DNA of 15,183 bases from an uncultured Clostridia bacterium (GTDB lineage Bacteria > Bacillota_A > Clostridia > Christensenellales > CAG-138): contig CAMORL010000026.1 in NCBI GenBank assembly GCA_946623765.1, forward strand, positions 1 through 15,183, in the 5' to 3' direction. Every line of letters begins with the position of its first letter. Position 1 is the first letter of the stretch. This document shows, one piece after another, positions 7,277 to 13,898 of this stretch. Position numbers and translations under genes: made by a program. Under the pieces are notes generated by a model. It worked only from the letters and a program-made list of their open reading frames with translations. It was not told where the DNA came from and did no database searches.

Positions 7277-8101
7277 ATGAGTGAATGTACCCATGACTGC
7301 AGCAGCTGCGCGCAGAACTGTTCCGACCGTACGGAAGAGAACGAATTCCGCGCAAAGCTCAACAACTACTCCTCCGTGAAAAAGGTCATTGCCGTGCTTT
7401 CCGGCAAGGGCGGCGTCGGCAAATCGCTGGTCACCTCCCTGCTCGCGGTCAACGCCATGCGCAACGGCGATCACGTCGCGATCCTTGACGCGGACATCAC
7501 CGGTCCTTCGATTCCGAACGCATTCGGCGTGCATGAGAAGGCGACCGGCAGCGACATCGGCATCTTCCCCGTCACGTCGAAGCTCGGCGTCGATCTGATG
7601 TCGATCAACCTGCTGCTTGAAAACGAGACCGATCCGGTCGTGTGGCGCGGACCGATCATCGCCGGAACCGTCAAACAGTTCTGGACCGACGTCATCTGGA
7701 AGGACGTCGACATCATGTTCATCGACATGCCTCCGGGAACCGGCGACGTGCCGCTGACCGTGTTCCAGTCCCTGCCGATCGACGGCGTCGTCGTCGTCAC
7801 GTCTCCGCAGGAGCTTGTCGGCATGGTCGTGCAGAAAGCGGTCAACATGGCGAACATGATGAACATCCCCGTTCTCGGCGTCGTCGAAAACTACAGCTAT
7901 TTCGAGTGCCCCGACTGCGGAAAGCAGCATAAACTGTTCGGCGAAAGCCATATTGAAAAGGTTGCGAAAGAGAACGGCATCGAAACCGTCTGCCGCATCC
8001 CGATCAACCCGAAGCTTGCCGCTGCGTGCGACGCGGGTCTCATCGAGCTCTATGAAGGCGACTGGCTGAACGAACTCACCGCAAAGATCGAAACGTTATG
8101 A
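7277..8101 (+). CDS. Mrp/NBP35 (ApbC) family Fe-S carrier ATPase
   Basis: A 274-residue deviant Walker-A P-loop ATPase of the Mrp/ApbC/NBP35 group, which binds and transfers 4Fe-4S clusters to target proteins in the cytosol. Visible features: an N-terminal cysteine motif C4-x3-C8-x2-C11-x3-C15 (CTHDCSSCAQNC); Walker A SGKGGVGKS (42-50) with the deviant Lys45; switch region ILDADITGPSIP; IDMPPGTGD; and the bridging C211-P-D-C214 near the C-terminus that holds the shared cluster at the dimer interface. The start at 7277 is chosen because the Cys-rich N-terminus begins there and an AAGG ribosome binding site precedes it; an in-frame upstream extension to 7235 shows no support. The TGA overlaps the next ATG (ATGA), so the two genes are translationally coupled. 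Clients are unknown. Confidence 0.95.
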   Translation: MSECTHDCSSCAQNCSDRTEENEFRAKLNNYSSVKKVIAVLSGKGGVGKSLVTSLLAVNAMRNGDHVAILDADITGPSIPNAFGVHEKATGSDIGIFPVTSKLGVDLMSINLLLENETDPVVWRGPIIAGTVKQFWTDVIWKDVDIMFIDMPPGTGDVPLTVFQSLPIDGVVVVTSPQELVGMVVQKAVNMANMMNIPVLGVVENYSYFECPDCGKQHKLFGESHIEKVAKENGIETVCRIPINPKLAAACDAGLIELYEGDWLNELTAKIETL

Positions 8102-8544
8102 CGCACGAAGAACAGGCATTGCAGTATTTCACGGACGGCGCGAACTGCGCGCAGGCGGTCGTGATGGCATACCATGACGCGCTCGGCATGGACGAAAAAA
8201 CGGCGGCGCGTCTCGCATCCTCGTTCGGCGGCGGCATCGGCAGGCTCAGAGAGGTCTGCGGCGCGGTCTCCGGCATGATGATGGTCTACGGGCTTTTGAA
8301 AGGCTACGACAACCTTCACGATCCCGAGATCAAGAAAGCGCACTACGCCAACGTACAGGCGCTTGCAAACCGCTTCCGCGAAGAGAACGGTTCGATCATC
8401 TGCCGCGAGCTTCTTGCGCTGCATGAAAACGAGCAGAACGATCCCGCGCCCACCCCGCGCGACGCGAAGTTCTATCACTCGCGTCCGTGCATGGGCTTTG
8501 TGCAGAGCGCTGCAAGGCTTCTGGACGAAGCGCTGAAGAACTGA
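8098..8544 (+). CDS. C-GCAxxG-C-C family four-cysteine protein
   Basis: A 148-residue soluble protein matching the C_GCAxxG_C_C (putative redox-active) family. Conserved blocks seen: GANCAQAVVMAY (C17), FGGGIGRLREVCGAVSG (C54), ICRELL (C102) and RPCMGFVQSAARLL (C131). These four cysteines, spread over a helical chain, are thought to bind a metal or Fe-S cluster or carry out thiol redox chemistry, but no reaction is established for the family. No signal peptide or membrane helix. Its ATG overlaps the stop of the Mrp ATPase gene by 4 bp, so the pair is coupled; this suggests, as inference, that this protein is a client, partner or scaffold in the cluster transfer done by Mrp. A terminator follows 18 bases after the stop. 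Confidence 0.88.
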   Translation: MTHEEQALQYFTDGANCAQAVVMAYHDALGMDEKTAARLASSFGGGIGRLREVCGAVSGMMMVYGLLKGYDNLHDPEIKKAHYANVQALANRFREENGSIICRELLALHENEQNDPAPTPRDAKFYHSRPCMGFVQSAARLLDEALKN

Positions 8545-8561
8545 ACACCCGCAATTCCATG

Positions 8562-8588
8562 AAAAGGACGGCGCGACCGTCCTTTTTT
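8562..8588 (+). terminator. Intrinsic terminator of mrp operon
   Basis: A 10-bp perfect stem AAAAGGACGG (8562-8571) with CCGTCCTTTT (8577-8586), loop CGCGA, and a run of six T (8583-8588). It closes the Mrp/four-cysteine operon. Confidence 0.93.
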
Positions 8589-8640
8589 GCGTGCCGCCTC
8601 CGGTTATCCGGCAGGAACGGATTCGTAAAGGGTATATCGG

Positions 8641-8668
8641 TTGACTTTCTGTTTGTTCATGGTATAAT
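8641..8668 (+). promoter_or_regulatory. Predicted sigma-A promoter of aminotransferase gene
   Basis: -35 TTGACT (8641-8646), a 16-bp spacer and a perfect extended -10 TGGTATAAT (-10 hexamer 8663-8668). The predicted leader is about 24 bases and carries GAAAGGAG (8685-8692). The -35 context TTGACTTTC and the 16-bp spacing are the same as in the Mrp promoter at 7181. Confidence 0.82.
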
Positions 8669-8698
8669 CAAAGTATACGAATTCGAAAGGAGACGTTT

Positions 8699-9985
8699 AT
8701 GATCCCGTATTCCAAACTGGATAAACCCGCCCTCGAGGCAGAACTCAAAGTTGTGACCGAAGCTTATGAAGCCATTAAGGCAAAGGGTCTGAAGCTCGAC
8801 ATGTCGCGCGGCAAGCCCGGAAAGGCGCAGCTCGATCTTTCGAACGACATGCTGAAGATCCTGTCCGATCGCGAAGACTGCTTTGACGACGCGCTCGACG
8901 TCTGCAACTACGGCAACCTTGCCGGCATTCCGTCCGCAAGAAAGCTCTTTGCGGAGCTCCTGGATGTAAAGCCCTCCGAAGTCATCGTCGGCGGCAGCGC
9001 GTCCCTGCAGCTCATGTATAATCTGATTTCCACGGCGTTCACGCACGGATTGCTTCACAGTCCCGAACCGTGGCACAAGCGCGGCAAACTGCGTTTCCTC
9101 TGCCCCGCACCCGGATATGACCGTCATTTCCGCATCACGGAGTTCTTCGGCATGGAGCTGATCCCGATCGCCATGACCGACGAAGGTCCCGATATGGACG
9201 CGGTGCTCCAATGGATCAAGGATCCGACCGTCGTCGGTATCTGGTGCGTACCGAAGTACTCGAACCCGGACGGAATCATTTACTCGAATCGCGTCATCCA
9301 CGCGCTCGCTTCGATGAAGCCCGCTGCGCCGGACTTTGCGCTGATGTGGGACAACGCGTACTGCATCCACGAGTTCGACGGCGACTATGTCCCCTTCCCC
9401 GACATTCTCAAGCTCTGCGCCGAATACGGCAACGCCGACATGGTCTATGAATTTGCCTCCACCTCGAAGGTCACCTTCCCCGGCGCCGGCATCTCCTGCA
9501 TGTGCGCAAGCGAAGCGAATATCGCGTATTTCCAGAAGACGCTCGGCGTACAGATCATCAGCTTTGACAAGGTAAATCAGCTTCGTCACGTTCGCTTCCT
9601 GAAGGACAAGCCGACGACGCTCGCGCTGATGAAGAAGCATGCCGCGATCCTGAAACCGCGTTTCGACGCCGTCTGCGACGCGCTCGACCGCGAGATCGTC
9701 TCCCGCGAGATCGGACGCTACAATCGTCCGAAGGGCGGCTATTTCGTCAGTCTCTACGCCATGCCGCAGACTGCAAAGCGTGCGCTGCAGCTTGTCAAGG
9801 AAGCCGGCGTGACGATGACGTCCGCAGGCGCAACCTATCCGTACGGACAGGATCCGTTCGACAGCAACATCCGCATCGCGCCGACGCTTCCGCCGGTGGA
9901 GGAACTGACCGTCGCAATCGACGTCTTCTGCCTCTGCCTCCGCATCGCCGCGCTGGAACAGTATCTGAAAACCGCTAAAAATTAA
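8699..9985 (+). CDS. PLP-dependent aminotransferase class I/II (subgroup Ic aspartate aminotransferase-like)
   Basis: A 428-residue fold-type I PLP enzyme. The sequence resembles the aspartate aminotransferase subgroup Ic / Aminotran_MocR family (PF12897 type) rather than classical AspC. N-terminal LDMSRGKPGKAQLDLS binds substrate; GGSASLQLMYNL forms the PLP phosphate cup; MWDNAYCIHEF has the Asp218 that should pair with the pyridine nitrogen; ASTSKVTFPGAG carries the Schiff-base Lys257; NIRIAPTLPP (about 394-403) contains the Arg that binds the substrate alpha-carboxylate. It probably moves amino groups between aspartate or a related amino acid and 2-oxoglutarate, but substrate choice cannot be fixed. 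The gene is monocistronic by appearance: its own promoter, GAAAGGAG about 7 bases before the ATG, and a hairpin 8 bases after the stop. Confidence 0.92.
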   Translation: MIPYSKLDKPALEAELKVVTEAYEAIKAKGLKLDMSRGKPGKAQLDLSNDMLKILSDREDCFDDALDVCNYGNLAGIPSARKLFAELLDVKPSEVIVGGSASLQLMYNLISTAFTHGLLHSPEPWHKRGKLRFLCPAPGYDRHFRITEFFGMELIPIAMTDEGPDMDAVLQWIKDPTVVGIWCVPKYSNPDGIIYSNRVIHALASMKPAAPDFALMWDNAYCIHEFDGDYVPFPDILKLCAEYGNADMVYEFASTSKVTFPGAGISCMCASEANIAYFQKTLGVQIISFDKVNQLRHVRFLKDKPTTLALMKKHAAILKPRFDAVCDALDREIVSREIGRYNRPKGGYFVSLYAMPQTAKRALQLVKEAGVTMTSAGATYPYGQDPFDSNIRIAPTLPPVEELTVAIDVFCLCLRIAALEQYLKTAKN

Positions 9986-9992
9986 ACGCAAA

Positions 9993-10028
9993 AATGCTCC
10001 CGAACTTCTTTACAGGCTCGGGAGCATT
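9993..10028 (+). other. Long hairpin downstream of aminotransferase gene
   Basis: An 11-bp perfect inverted repeat AATGCTCCCGA (9993-10003) and TCGGGAGCATT (10018-10028) with a 14-base loop. It lies just after the aminotransferase stop and may act as a terminator or 3' stabiliser, but on the plus strand it is followed by CGTTATAATAAG rather than a U-run. On the minus strand it is followed by TTTTTGCG, a better terminator tail, though no minus-strand gene reads into it nearby. The -35 of the next promoter sits in the loop. Confidence 0.6.
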
Positions 10029-10037
10029 CGTTATAAT
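10009..10037 (+). promoter_or_regulatory. Predicted promoter of the membrane coiled-coil gene
   Basis: -35 TTTACA (10009-10014), a 17-bp spacer and -10 TATAAT (10032-10037). A second TATAAT lies at 10043-10048. The first pair has ideal spacing. The -35 falls in the loop of the inverted repeat at 9993-10028, and its spacer contains the right arm. Confidence 0.7.
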
Positions 10038-10074
10038 AAGAGTATAATCATATATAAAAACGGGAGGAGCTTCC

Positions 10075-10644
10075 ATGGAACTGAAAGACCAAATTCTGCA
10101 GACCAAAGAACGTAAAAAGGGGTTTTTGAAAGCCATGCCCGAGGACACGCGTACACAGATCGATACGTACACGAAGCTCGGCAAGATTTCCAAGAATTAC
10201 TGGGTCATCATTGTTTGCGGCGCGATACTTGCCATGATTACCTATCTGATTGCCTGCCTTTCCGGCGGCAGCTGGGGCTTGAATCTCATCCCCGCCGCAC
10301 TTCTGATCGGCGGCAGCATCGTTGCGGCGCTCTATATCAAATCACTGACCAAGAAAGCAACTAAGGCGATCTCGCTCGGCGCAACCGATTACGTCGCAGA
10401 GCTCAACGCGATCAATTCGCGCATTGAAGGTCTTGAACGCGCGGAGAAAGCGCGTCTCGAAGCGGAAAAGCAGGAAGCAAGAGCGAAGGCGCGTGCGGAA
10501 GCCGCGCAGCGTGACGCCGAACTTGCGCTCCAGCGTCAGCAGGAAGCCATGCAGCATGCAAACCAGGCGGCGCAGAATGCCGCGCAGCAGGTTGCGTCCG
10601 TCGTCGAAAACGCGCCCGCGCCGGAGCATCCGGAAGAGCAGTAA
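10075..10644 (+). CDS. Hypothetical two-helix membrane protein with Ala/Glu-rich coiled coil
   Basis: I do not recognise this 189-residue protein. Residues 1-40 are hydrophilic and Lys-rich. Two likely membrane helices follow at about 42-62 and 69-88, joined by a short Gly-rich turn (SGGSWG), which would form a hairpin with both ends on the same side. From about 107 to 176 the chain is Ala/Glu/Arg/Gln-rich, resembling a long helical coiled coil (EKARLEAEKQEARAKARAEA). It ends in an acidic Pro-rich tail. Positive charges flanking the helices suggest both ends are cytoplasmic. The ATG has GGGAGGA six bases upstream. The gene stands alone between its own promoter and a terminator. The layout suggests a membrane-anchored scaffold or oligomer, but that is inference; coiled-coil composition makes spurious similarity likely. 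Confidence 0.85.
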   Translation: MELKDQILQTKERKKGFLKAMPEDTRTQIDTYTKLGKISKNYWVIIVCGAILAMITYLIACLSGGSWGLNLIPAALLIGGSIVAALYIKSLTKKATKAISLGATDYVAELNAINSRIEGLERAEKARLEAEKQEARAKARAEAAQRDAELALQRQQEAMQHANQAAQNAAQQVASVVENAPAPEHPEEQ

Positions 10645-10662
10645 TCAAACCTATCTTTCAGC

Positions 10663-10694
10663 AAAAAGCCCGTCGGAAATCCGGCGGGCTTTTT
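10663..10694. terminator. Bidirectional intrinsic terminator
   Basis: A 14-bp stem (10663-10676 with 10681-10694, one G-U pair), a 4-base loop AAAT, flanked by five A on one side and five T on the other. It lies between two convergent genes, so it can end transcription from both the membrane coiled-coil gene on the plus strand and the P-loop-CYTH gene on the minus strand. Confidence 0.92.
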
Positions 10695-10705
10695 GATTGT
10701 CAGTC

Positions 10706-11809
10706 TTACAGCTGTGTCAGGCGTTTTGAGATCATGTGTCCCTGGTAATTGACATCCCCGGTGACCTCTTTGATCACGCGGATCTCCGGCGGAAGAGCGA
10801 CTTCCTCATCCTTGTCGTTCAGCTGCACGTCGAGGATCGCGGTGTCGGCATTGGTCGGATAGGTGTCGACCGTGCAGTAATGTCCGTCATACCGGAAGCA
10901 GAACCGACGCTTGCTGACGGAACCGTACTCCGGATCGACCTCCTCGGTCTTGCGGATGTAATCCTTCTGCGACAGCAGACGTTCGTTTTCGATCCGTTCG
11001 ATCGGAGAGATCGGACGCTTTTCGCAGTAGAAATAGGAGATCGCGTTGTTGGAGACGACCTTGCGGACGCGGCGCTCCGTGCCCTTTGCGCGCGCTTTCA
11101 GATAGGTCTGCGTGATGTTCTGCTCGACCGGATCGTACGGCGCGAGCACGCTTTCGTCCACATACTCGATCAGGAACTTGCGCTCGCTCTGTGCAGGCGG
11201 AATCTCGCCGAGGATCGTGTAGACCTCGTTCATTGCCTTGCGGATCTTGTTCTCGAAGTTGTAGGAATTGCCGATCACAACGCGGTGCTTGTGGCTGCGC
11301 CAGCAGAGCAGCGTCGCGTCCTCCTTCTCCCTCGCCTGTTCCAGGGTCTCATATCGCGCGGCATTGTCGTAATTATAGGCAAACTCCGCCCCCTTCGATG
11401 AGGATACCAGATGGATAACGGCGTCATAGGACGCAAGGATGTCCTTTTCCGTCAGATTGAACCGTGCGATGACCTGGCTGAATTCCTTCTGCGAAACGTA
11501 TGCCCGGTCGTCCATCACGCCGCGGTCGCACAGGATCACGATCTTGTCCTCCGGGACAAGCTGCGCCGCCTCCCACGCCATCTTCTCCTTGTGCAGCTGA
11601 GAGGATACGACAAAGTACTGGAAATCAAACATGGAGAGGCAGTTTCCGAACGGCTTGATCCCGAATCCGCTGATGAGTTCCGTCGCCGCTTCCGGAACGA
11701 TGAACACGCGGTAGCCGATGCTCGACAGCTCCTTCACAAGACGCGACGTCAGCGTCGTTTTGCCGCCGGCAGGTCCGCCCGTCAGGACGATCTTCTTGAT
11801 AACCTTCAT
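10706..11809 (-). CDS. P-loop NTPase fused to CYTH-like domain (TTD14/AAA_28-like)
   Basis: A 367-residue cytosolic protein of two parts. Residues 1 to about 200 form a P-loop NTPase of the AAA_28/NadR-kinase-like type: Walker [12 protein letters not shown] (10-20), VPEAATELI, and a Walker-B-like [10 protein letters not shown] (91-100). Residues from about 206 look like a CYTH (triphosphate tunnel) domain: [23 protein letters not shown] (245-250), [17 protein letters not shown] and [10 protein letters not shown] match the usual order of charged strands. The pairing is that of TTD14-type proteins, which bind GTP and phosphorylated lipids in animals; the bacterial role is not established. The start at 1809 bases past 10000 (11809) has AAAGGA about 8 bases upstream; the open frame continues through the promoter and is rejected. 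It is divergent from fhs. Confidence 0.85.
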   Translation of the reverse strand: MKVIKKIVLTGGPAGGKTTLTSRLVKELSSIGYRVFIVPEAATELISGFGIKPFGNCLSMFDFQYFVVSSQLHKEKMAWEAAQLVPEDKIVILCDRGVMDDRAYVSQKEFSQVIARFNLTEKDILASYDAVIHLVSSSKGAEFAYNYDNAARYETLEQAREKEDATLLCWRSHKHRVVIGNSYNFENKIRKAMNEVYTILGEIPPAQSERKFLIEYVDESVLAPYDPVEQNITQTYLKARAKGTERRVRKVVSNNAISYFYCEKRPISPIERIENERLLSQKDYIRKTEEVDPEYGSVSKRRFCFRYDGHYCTVDTYPTNADTAILDVQLNDKDEEVALPPEIRVIKEVTGDVNYQGHMISKRLTQL

Positions 11810-11853
11810 ACTGAAATCCTTTCGATCGGTACTAAAACGGCACAAAACCGTCC

Positions 11854-11869
11854 GTATACAGTATACCAC
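11854..11869 (-). repeat. Shared 16-bp promoter dyad, copy 2
   Basis: GTGGTATACTGTATAC on the minus strand, covering the -10 of the P-loop-CYTH gene promoter. Identical to the sequence at 1768-1783 and in the same position relative to the -10. Confidence 0.8.
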
Positions 11870-11888
11870 AGCATTCCTCCGATTTCCA
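11860..11888 (-). promoter_or_regulatory. Predicted promoter of P-loop-CYTH gene
   Basis: On the minus strand, -35 TGGAAA (11888-11883), a 17-bp spacer and extended -10 TGGTATACT (hexamer 11865-11860). The predicted leader is about 44 bases. The -10 is within GTGGTATACTGTATAC (11869-11854), identical over 16 bases to the sequence at the prmA promoter. Confidence 0.65.
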
Positions 11889-11913
11889 CCATTATTTTCG
11901 TCCGTTCCGCCTC

Positions 11914-11942
11914 TTTACAGATTCAAACCGATTTGGTATCAT
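11914..11942 (+). promoter_or_regulatory. Predicted sigma-A promoter of fhs
   Basis: -35 TTTACA (11914-11919), a 17-bp spacer and extended -10 TGGTATCAT (hexamer 11937-11942). Predicted leader about 21 bases with AGGAGG (11959-11964). It is divergent from and about 25 bases away from the promoter of the P-loop-CYTH gene. Confidence 0.75.
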
Positions 11943-11969
11943 TCTGCTTTGGATGAACAGGAGGTTATT

Positions 11970-13628
11970 ATGCTGAGCGACATTCAGATTGCACAGAGCG
12001 CATCGCTTCTTCCGATCTCGGAAATCGCCGCATCCGCCGGCATTCCCGAAGACGCCGTCGAACTATACGGCAGATATAAGGCAAAACTCGATCCGAGCCG
12101 CATCAACGGCGCGGACGGCAAATTGATCCTCGTTACCGCGATCACGCCGACGCCTGCGGGCGAAGGTAAGACGACCACCACGATCGGACTGGCAGACGCG
12201 CTTCACCGTTTGGGCAAATGCGCGGTCGCCGCCTTGCGTGAACCGAGTCTCGGTCCCGTATTCGGCATCAAGGGCGGCGCTGCGGGCGGCGGATATGCGC
12301 AGGTCGTTCCGATGGAGGATATCAACCTGCATTTTACCGGAGACTTTCACGCAATCGGCGCTGCGAACAACCTGCTTGCCGCCATGATCGACAACCATAT
12401 CCATCAAGGCAACGAGCTCGGTTTCGCGCTTGACAAGATCGTCTGGAAGCGCTGTGTGGACATGAACGACCGCGTGCTCCGCAAGGTCATGGTAGGCTTG
12501 GGCGGCAAGGCGAACGGCATCCCGCGTGAAGACGGATACGACATCACCGTCGCGAGCGAGGTCATGGCAATCCTCTGCCTCGCGTCCGGTCTCGGCGATC
12601 TCAAGGAACGGCTCGGCCGCATCGTCGTCGGGTATACGGAGGACGATCGACCGATCACCGCAAAGGATCTTAAAGCGCACGGCGCAATGGCCGCGCTTCT
12701 CAAAGACGCGATCCGCCCGAACCTTGTGCAGACGCTTGAACACACGCCCGTGCTGATTCACGGCGGGCCGTTTGCAAACATCGCGCACGGCTGCAACAGC
12801 GTGCTTGCTACAAAGCTCGCGCAAAAACTCGGCGATTACGTCGTCACGGAAGCGGGGTTCGGCGCGGATCTCGGCGCGGAAAAGTTCTTCGACATCAAAT
12901 GCCGCATGGCGGATCTTCGTCCTGCAGCGGCGGTGCTCGTCGCGACGGTACGCGCGCTGAAGTATCACGGAGGCGTGGAAAAGGACAATCTGACCGAGGA
13001 GAACGTCGCCGCACTGATCGCCGGTTTTCCGAATCTGCTGCGGCACGCGGACAATATCCGGGACGTGTTCGGTCTTCCCTGCGTCGTGGCAATCAACCGG
13101 TTCCCGTCCGACACCGACGCCGAATTGAACCTGCTGCACGAGCTTTGCGCTGCGCACAACCTCGACACCGTCGTATCCGAGGTCTGGGAAAAGGGCGGCG
13201 CCGGCGGCATCGCGCTTGCCGAACGGGTGATCGAGCTCTGTGAGCAGCCGAACCGTTTTCGCTTCTGCTACAGCGCGGATTCTCCGATTGAAGAAAAGCT
13301 CAATGCGATCGCGCGGCGCATCTACCACGCCGACGGCGTGATCTTTACCGAAAGCGCGCATGCGGAACTGAACCGCCTGAAAGCGCTCGGATTCGGTACG
13401 CTGCCCGTATGTGTCGCCAAAACACAGTACAGCTTTTCCGACGATCCGAAAAAGCGCGGTGTGCCGAGCGGCTTCCGCGTGACCGTCCGGAAGCTGCGCG
13501 TTGCGGCGGGCGCAGGCTTCGTGATCGCTTTGACCGGTTCCATCATGACGATGCCGGGACTGCCGAAACATCCTGCCGCCGAGCAGATCGACGTGGATGA
13601 GAACGGAACGATCGTCGGACTGTTTTGA
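11970..13628 (+). CDS. fhs: Formate-tetrahydrofolate ligase
   Basis: A 552-residue enzyme, normal length for the family, that condenses formate and tetrahydrofolate with ATP to give 10-formyl-tetrahydrofolate. This feeds purine and formyl-Met synthesis and, in acetogens, the methyl branch of the Wood-Ljungdahl pathway. Motifs: ATP-binding [15 protein letters not shown] (60-74 region), [82 protein letters not shown] and the C-terminal [16 protein letters not shown]. The start at 11970 has AGGAGG five bases upstream; the frame is open further upstream through the promoter, which is rejected. No other folate gene is adjacent, so pathway context (acetogenesis or only biosynthesis) cannot be judged here. 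Confidence 0.98.
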   Translation: MLSDIQIAQSASLLPISEIAASAGIPEDAVELYGRYKAKLDPSRINGADGKLILVTAITPTPAGEGKTTTTIGLADALHRLGKCAVAALREPSLGPVFGIKGGAAGGGYAQVVPMEDINLHFTGDFHAIGAANNLLAAMIDNHIHQGNELGFALDKIVWKRCVDMNDRVLRKVMVGLGGKANGIPREDGYDITVASEVMAILCLASGLGDLKERLGRIVVGYTEDDRPITAKDLKAHGAMAALLKDAIRPNLVQTLEHTPVLIHGGPFANIAHGCNSVLATKLAQKLGDYVVTEAGFGADLGAEKFFDIKCRMADLRPAAAVLVATVRALKYHGGVEKDNLTEENVAALIAGFPNLLRHADNIRDVFGLPCVVAINRFPSDTDAELNLLHELCAAHNLDTVVSEVWEKGGAGGIALAERVIELCEQPNRFRFCYSADSPIEEKLNAIARRIYHADGVIFTESAHAELNRLKALGFGTLPVCVAKTQYSFSDDPKKRGVPSGFRVTVRKLRVAAGAGFVIALTGSIMTMPGLPKHPAAEQIDVDENGTIVGLF

Positions 13629-13636
13629 AATCCCTT

Positions 13637-13669
13637 GGAAGGATCCAGAGTGCGATCCTTCCTTTTTTT
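13637..13669 (+). terminator. Intrinsic terminator of fhs
   Basis: A 9-bp perfect stem GGAAGGATC (13637-13645) with GATCCTTCC (13654-13662), an 8-base loop and seven T (13663-13669). It begins eight bases after the fhs stop codon. Confidence 0.92.
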
Positions 13670-13787
13670 CTATTGTTGAGAAAAGATCCGGACCTGCTGC
13701 CGGAAACGGGTTGCGCGGAAAAAGCCAGTAATCCCGGGGCTTGTAACATCCGGTTCATTTTTTCTTCACATTTCTTTCATAAGGGGC

Positions 13788-13816
13788 TTGCTATTTGACA
13801 TTGTTTCAAGTATAAT
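13788..13816 (+). promoter_or_regulatory. Predicted promoter of secreted nucleotidase gene
   Basis: -35 TTGCTA (13788-13793), a 17-bp spacer and a perfect -10 TATAAT (13811-13816). A perfect TTGACA at 13795-13800 is only 10 bases from the -10 and cannot pair with it as a standard promoter, though it may add to regulation. The predicted leader is about 75 bases long. Confidence 0.6.
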
Positions 13817-13832
13817 GTTTGCGTATAGAACT

Positions 13833-13862
13833 GTATACCTATATCTTTTGATATATGGATAC
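13833..13862 (+). repeat. Inverted repeat in leader of secreted nucleotidase gene
   Basis: Arms GTATACCTATATC (13833-13845) and GATATATGGATAC (13850-13862) around TTTT; 11 of 13 positions pair. It lies in the predicted 5' untranslated region, 17 bases before the AAGGAGGA ribosome binding site. It could be an operator or an mRNA hairpin. Confidence 0.6.
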
Positions 13863-13898
13863 GACAAGTTCAAATCAGTAAGGAGGAAGAAACGAAAC

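Noticed and set aside
8657..9991. 444-codon open frame on the minus strand
   Set aside because: Antisense to the aminotransferase gene with all catalytic motifs on the plus strand; the translated product is Arg/Asp/His-rich and unlike a real protein.
11718..11969. N-terminal extension of formate-tetrahydrofolate ligase
   Set aside because: It runs antisense into the P-loop-CYTH gene and through the fhs promoter; MLSDIQIA with AGGAGG is the proper start.
12063..13571. 502-codon open frame on the minus strand
   Set aside because: Antisense to fhs, whose motifs run the full length of the plus strand. The open frame follows from GC-rich codon use; no ribosome binding site and no recognisable protein.
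13684..13740. Cobalamin or cyclic-di-GMP riboswitch look-alike
   Set aside because: Short phrases such as AAAGCCAGTAA recall these classes, but the required conserved blocks and stem order are absent, and the tract lies upstream of the predicted promoter.
13795..13816. Perfect TTGACA with TATAAT as the nucleotidase promoter
   Set aside because: The hexamers are only 10 bases apart, too close for sigma-A; TTGCTA at 13788 has the correct 17-bp spacing.
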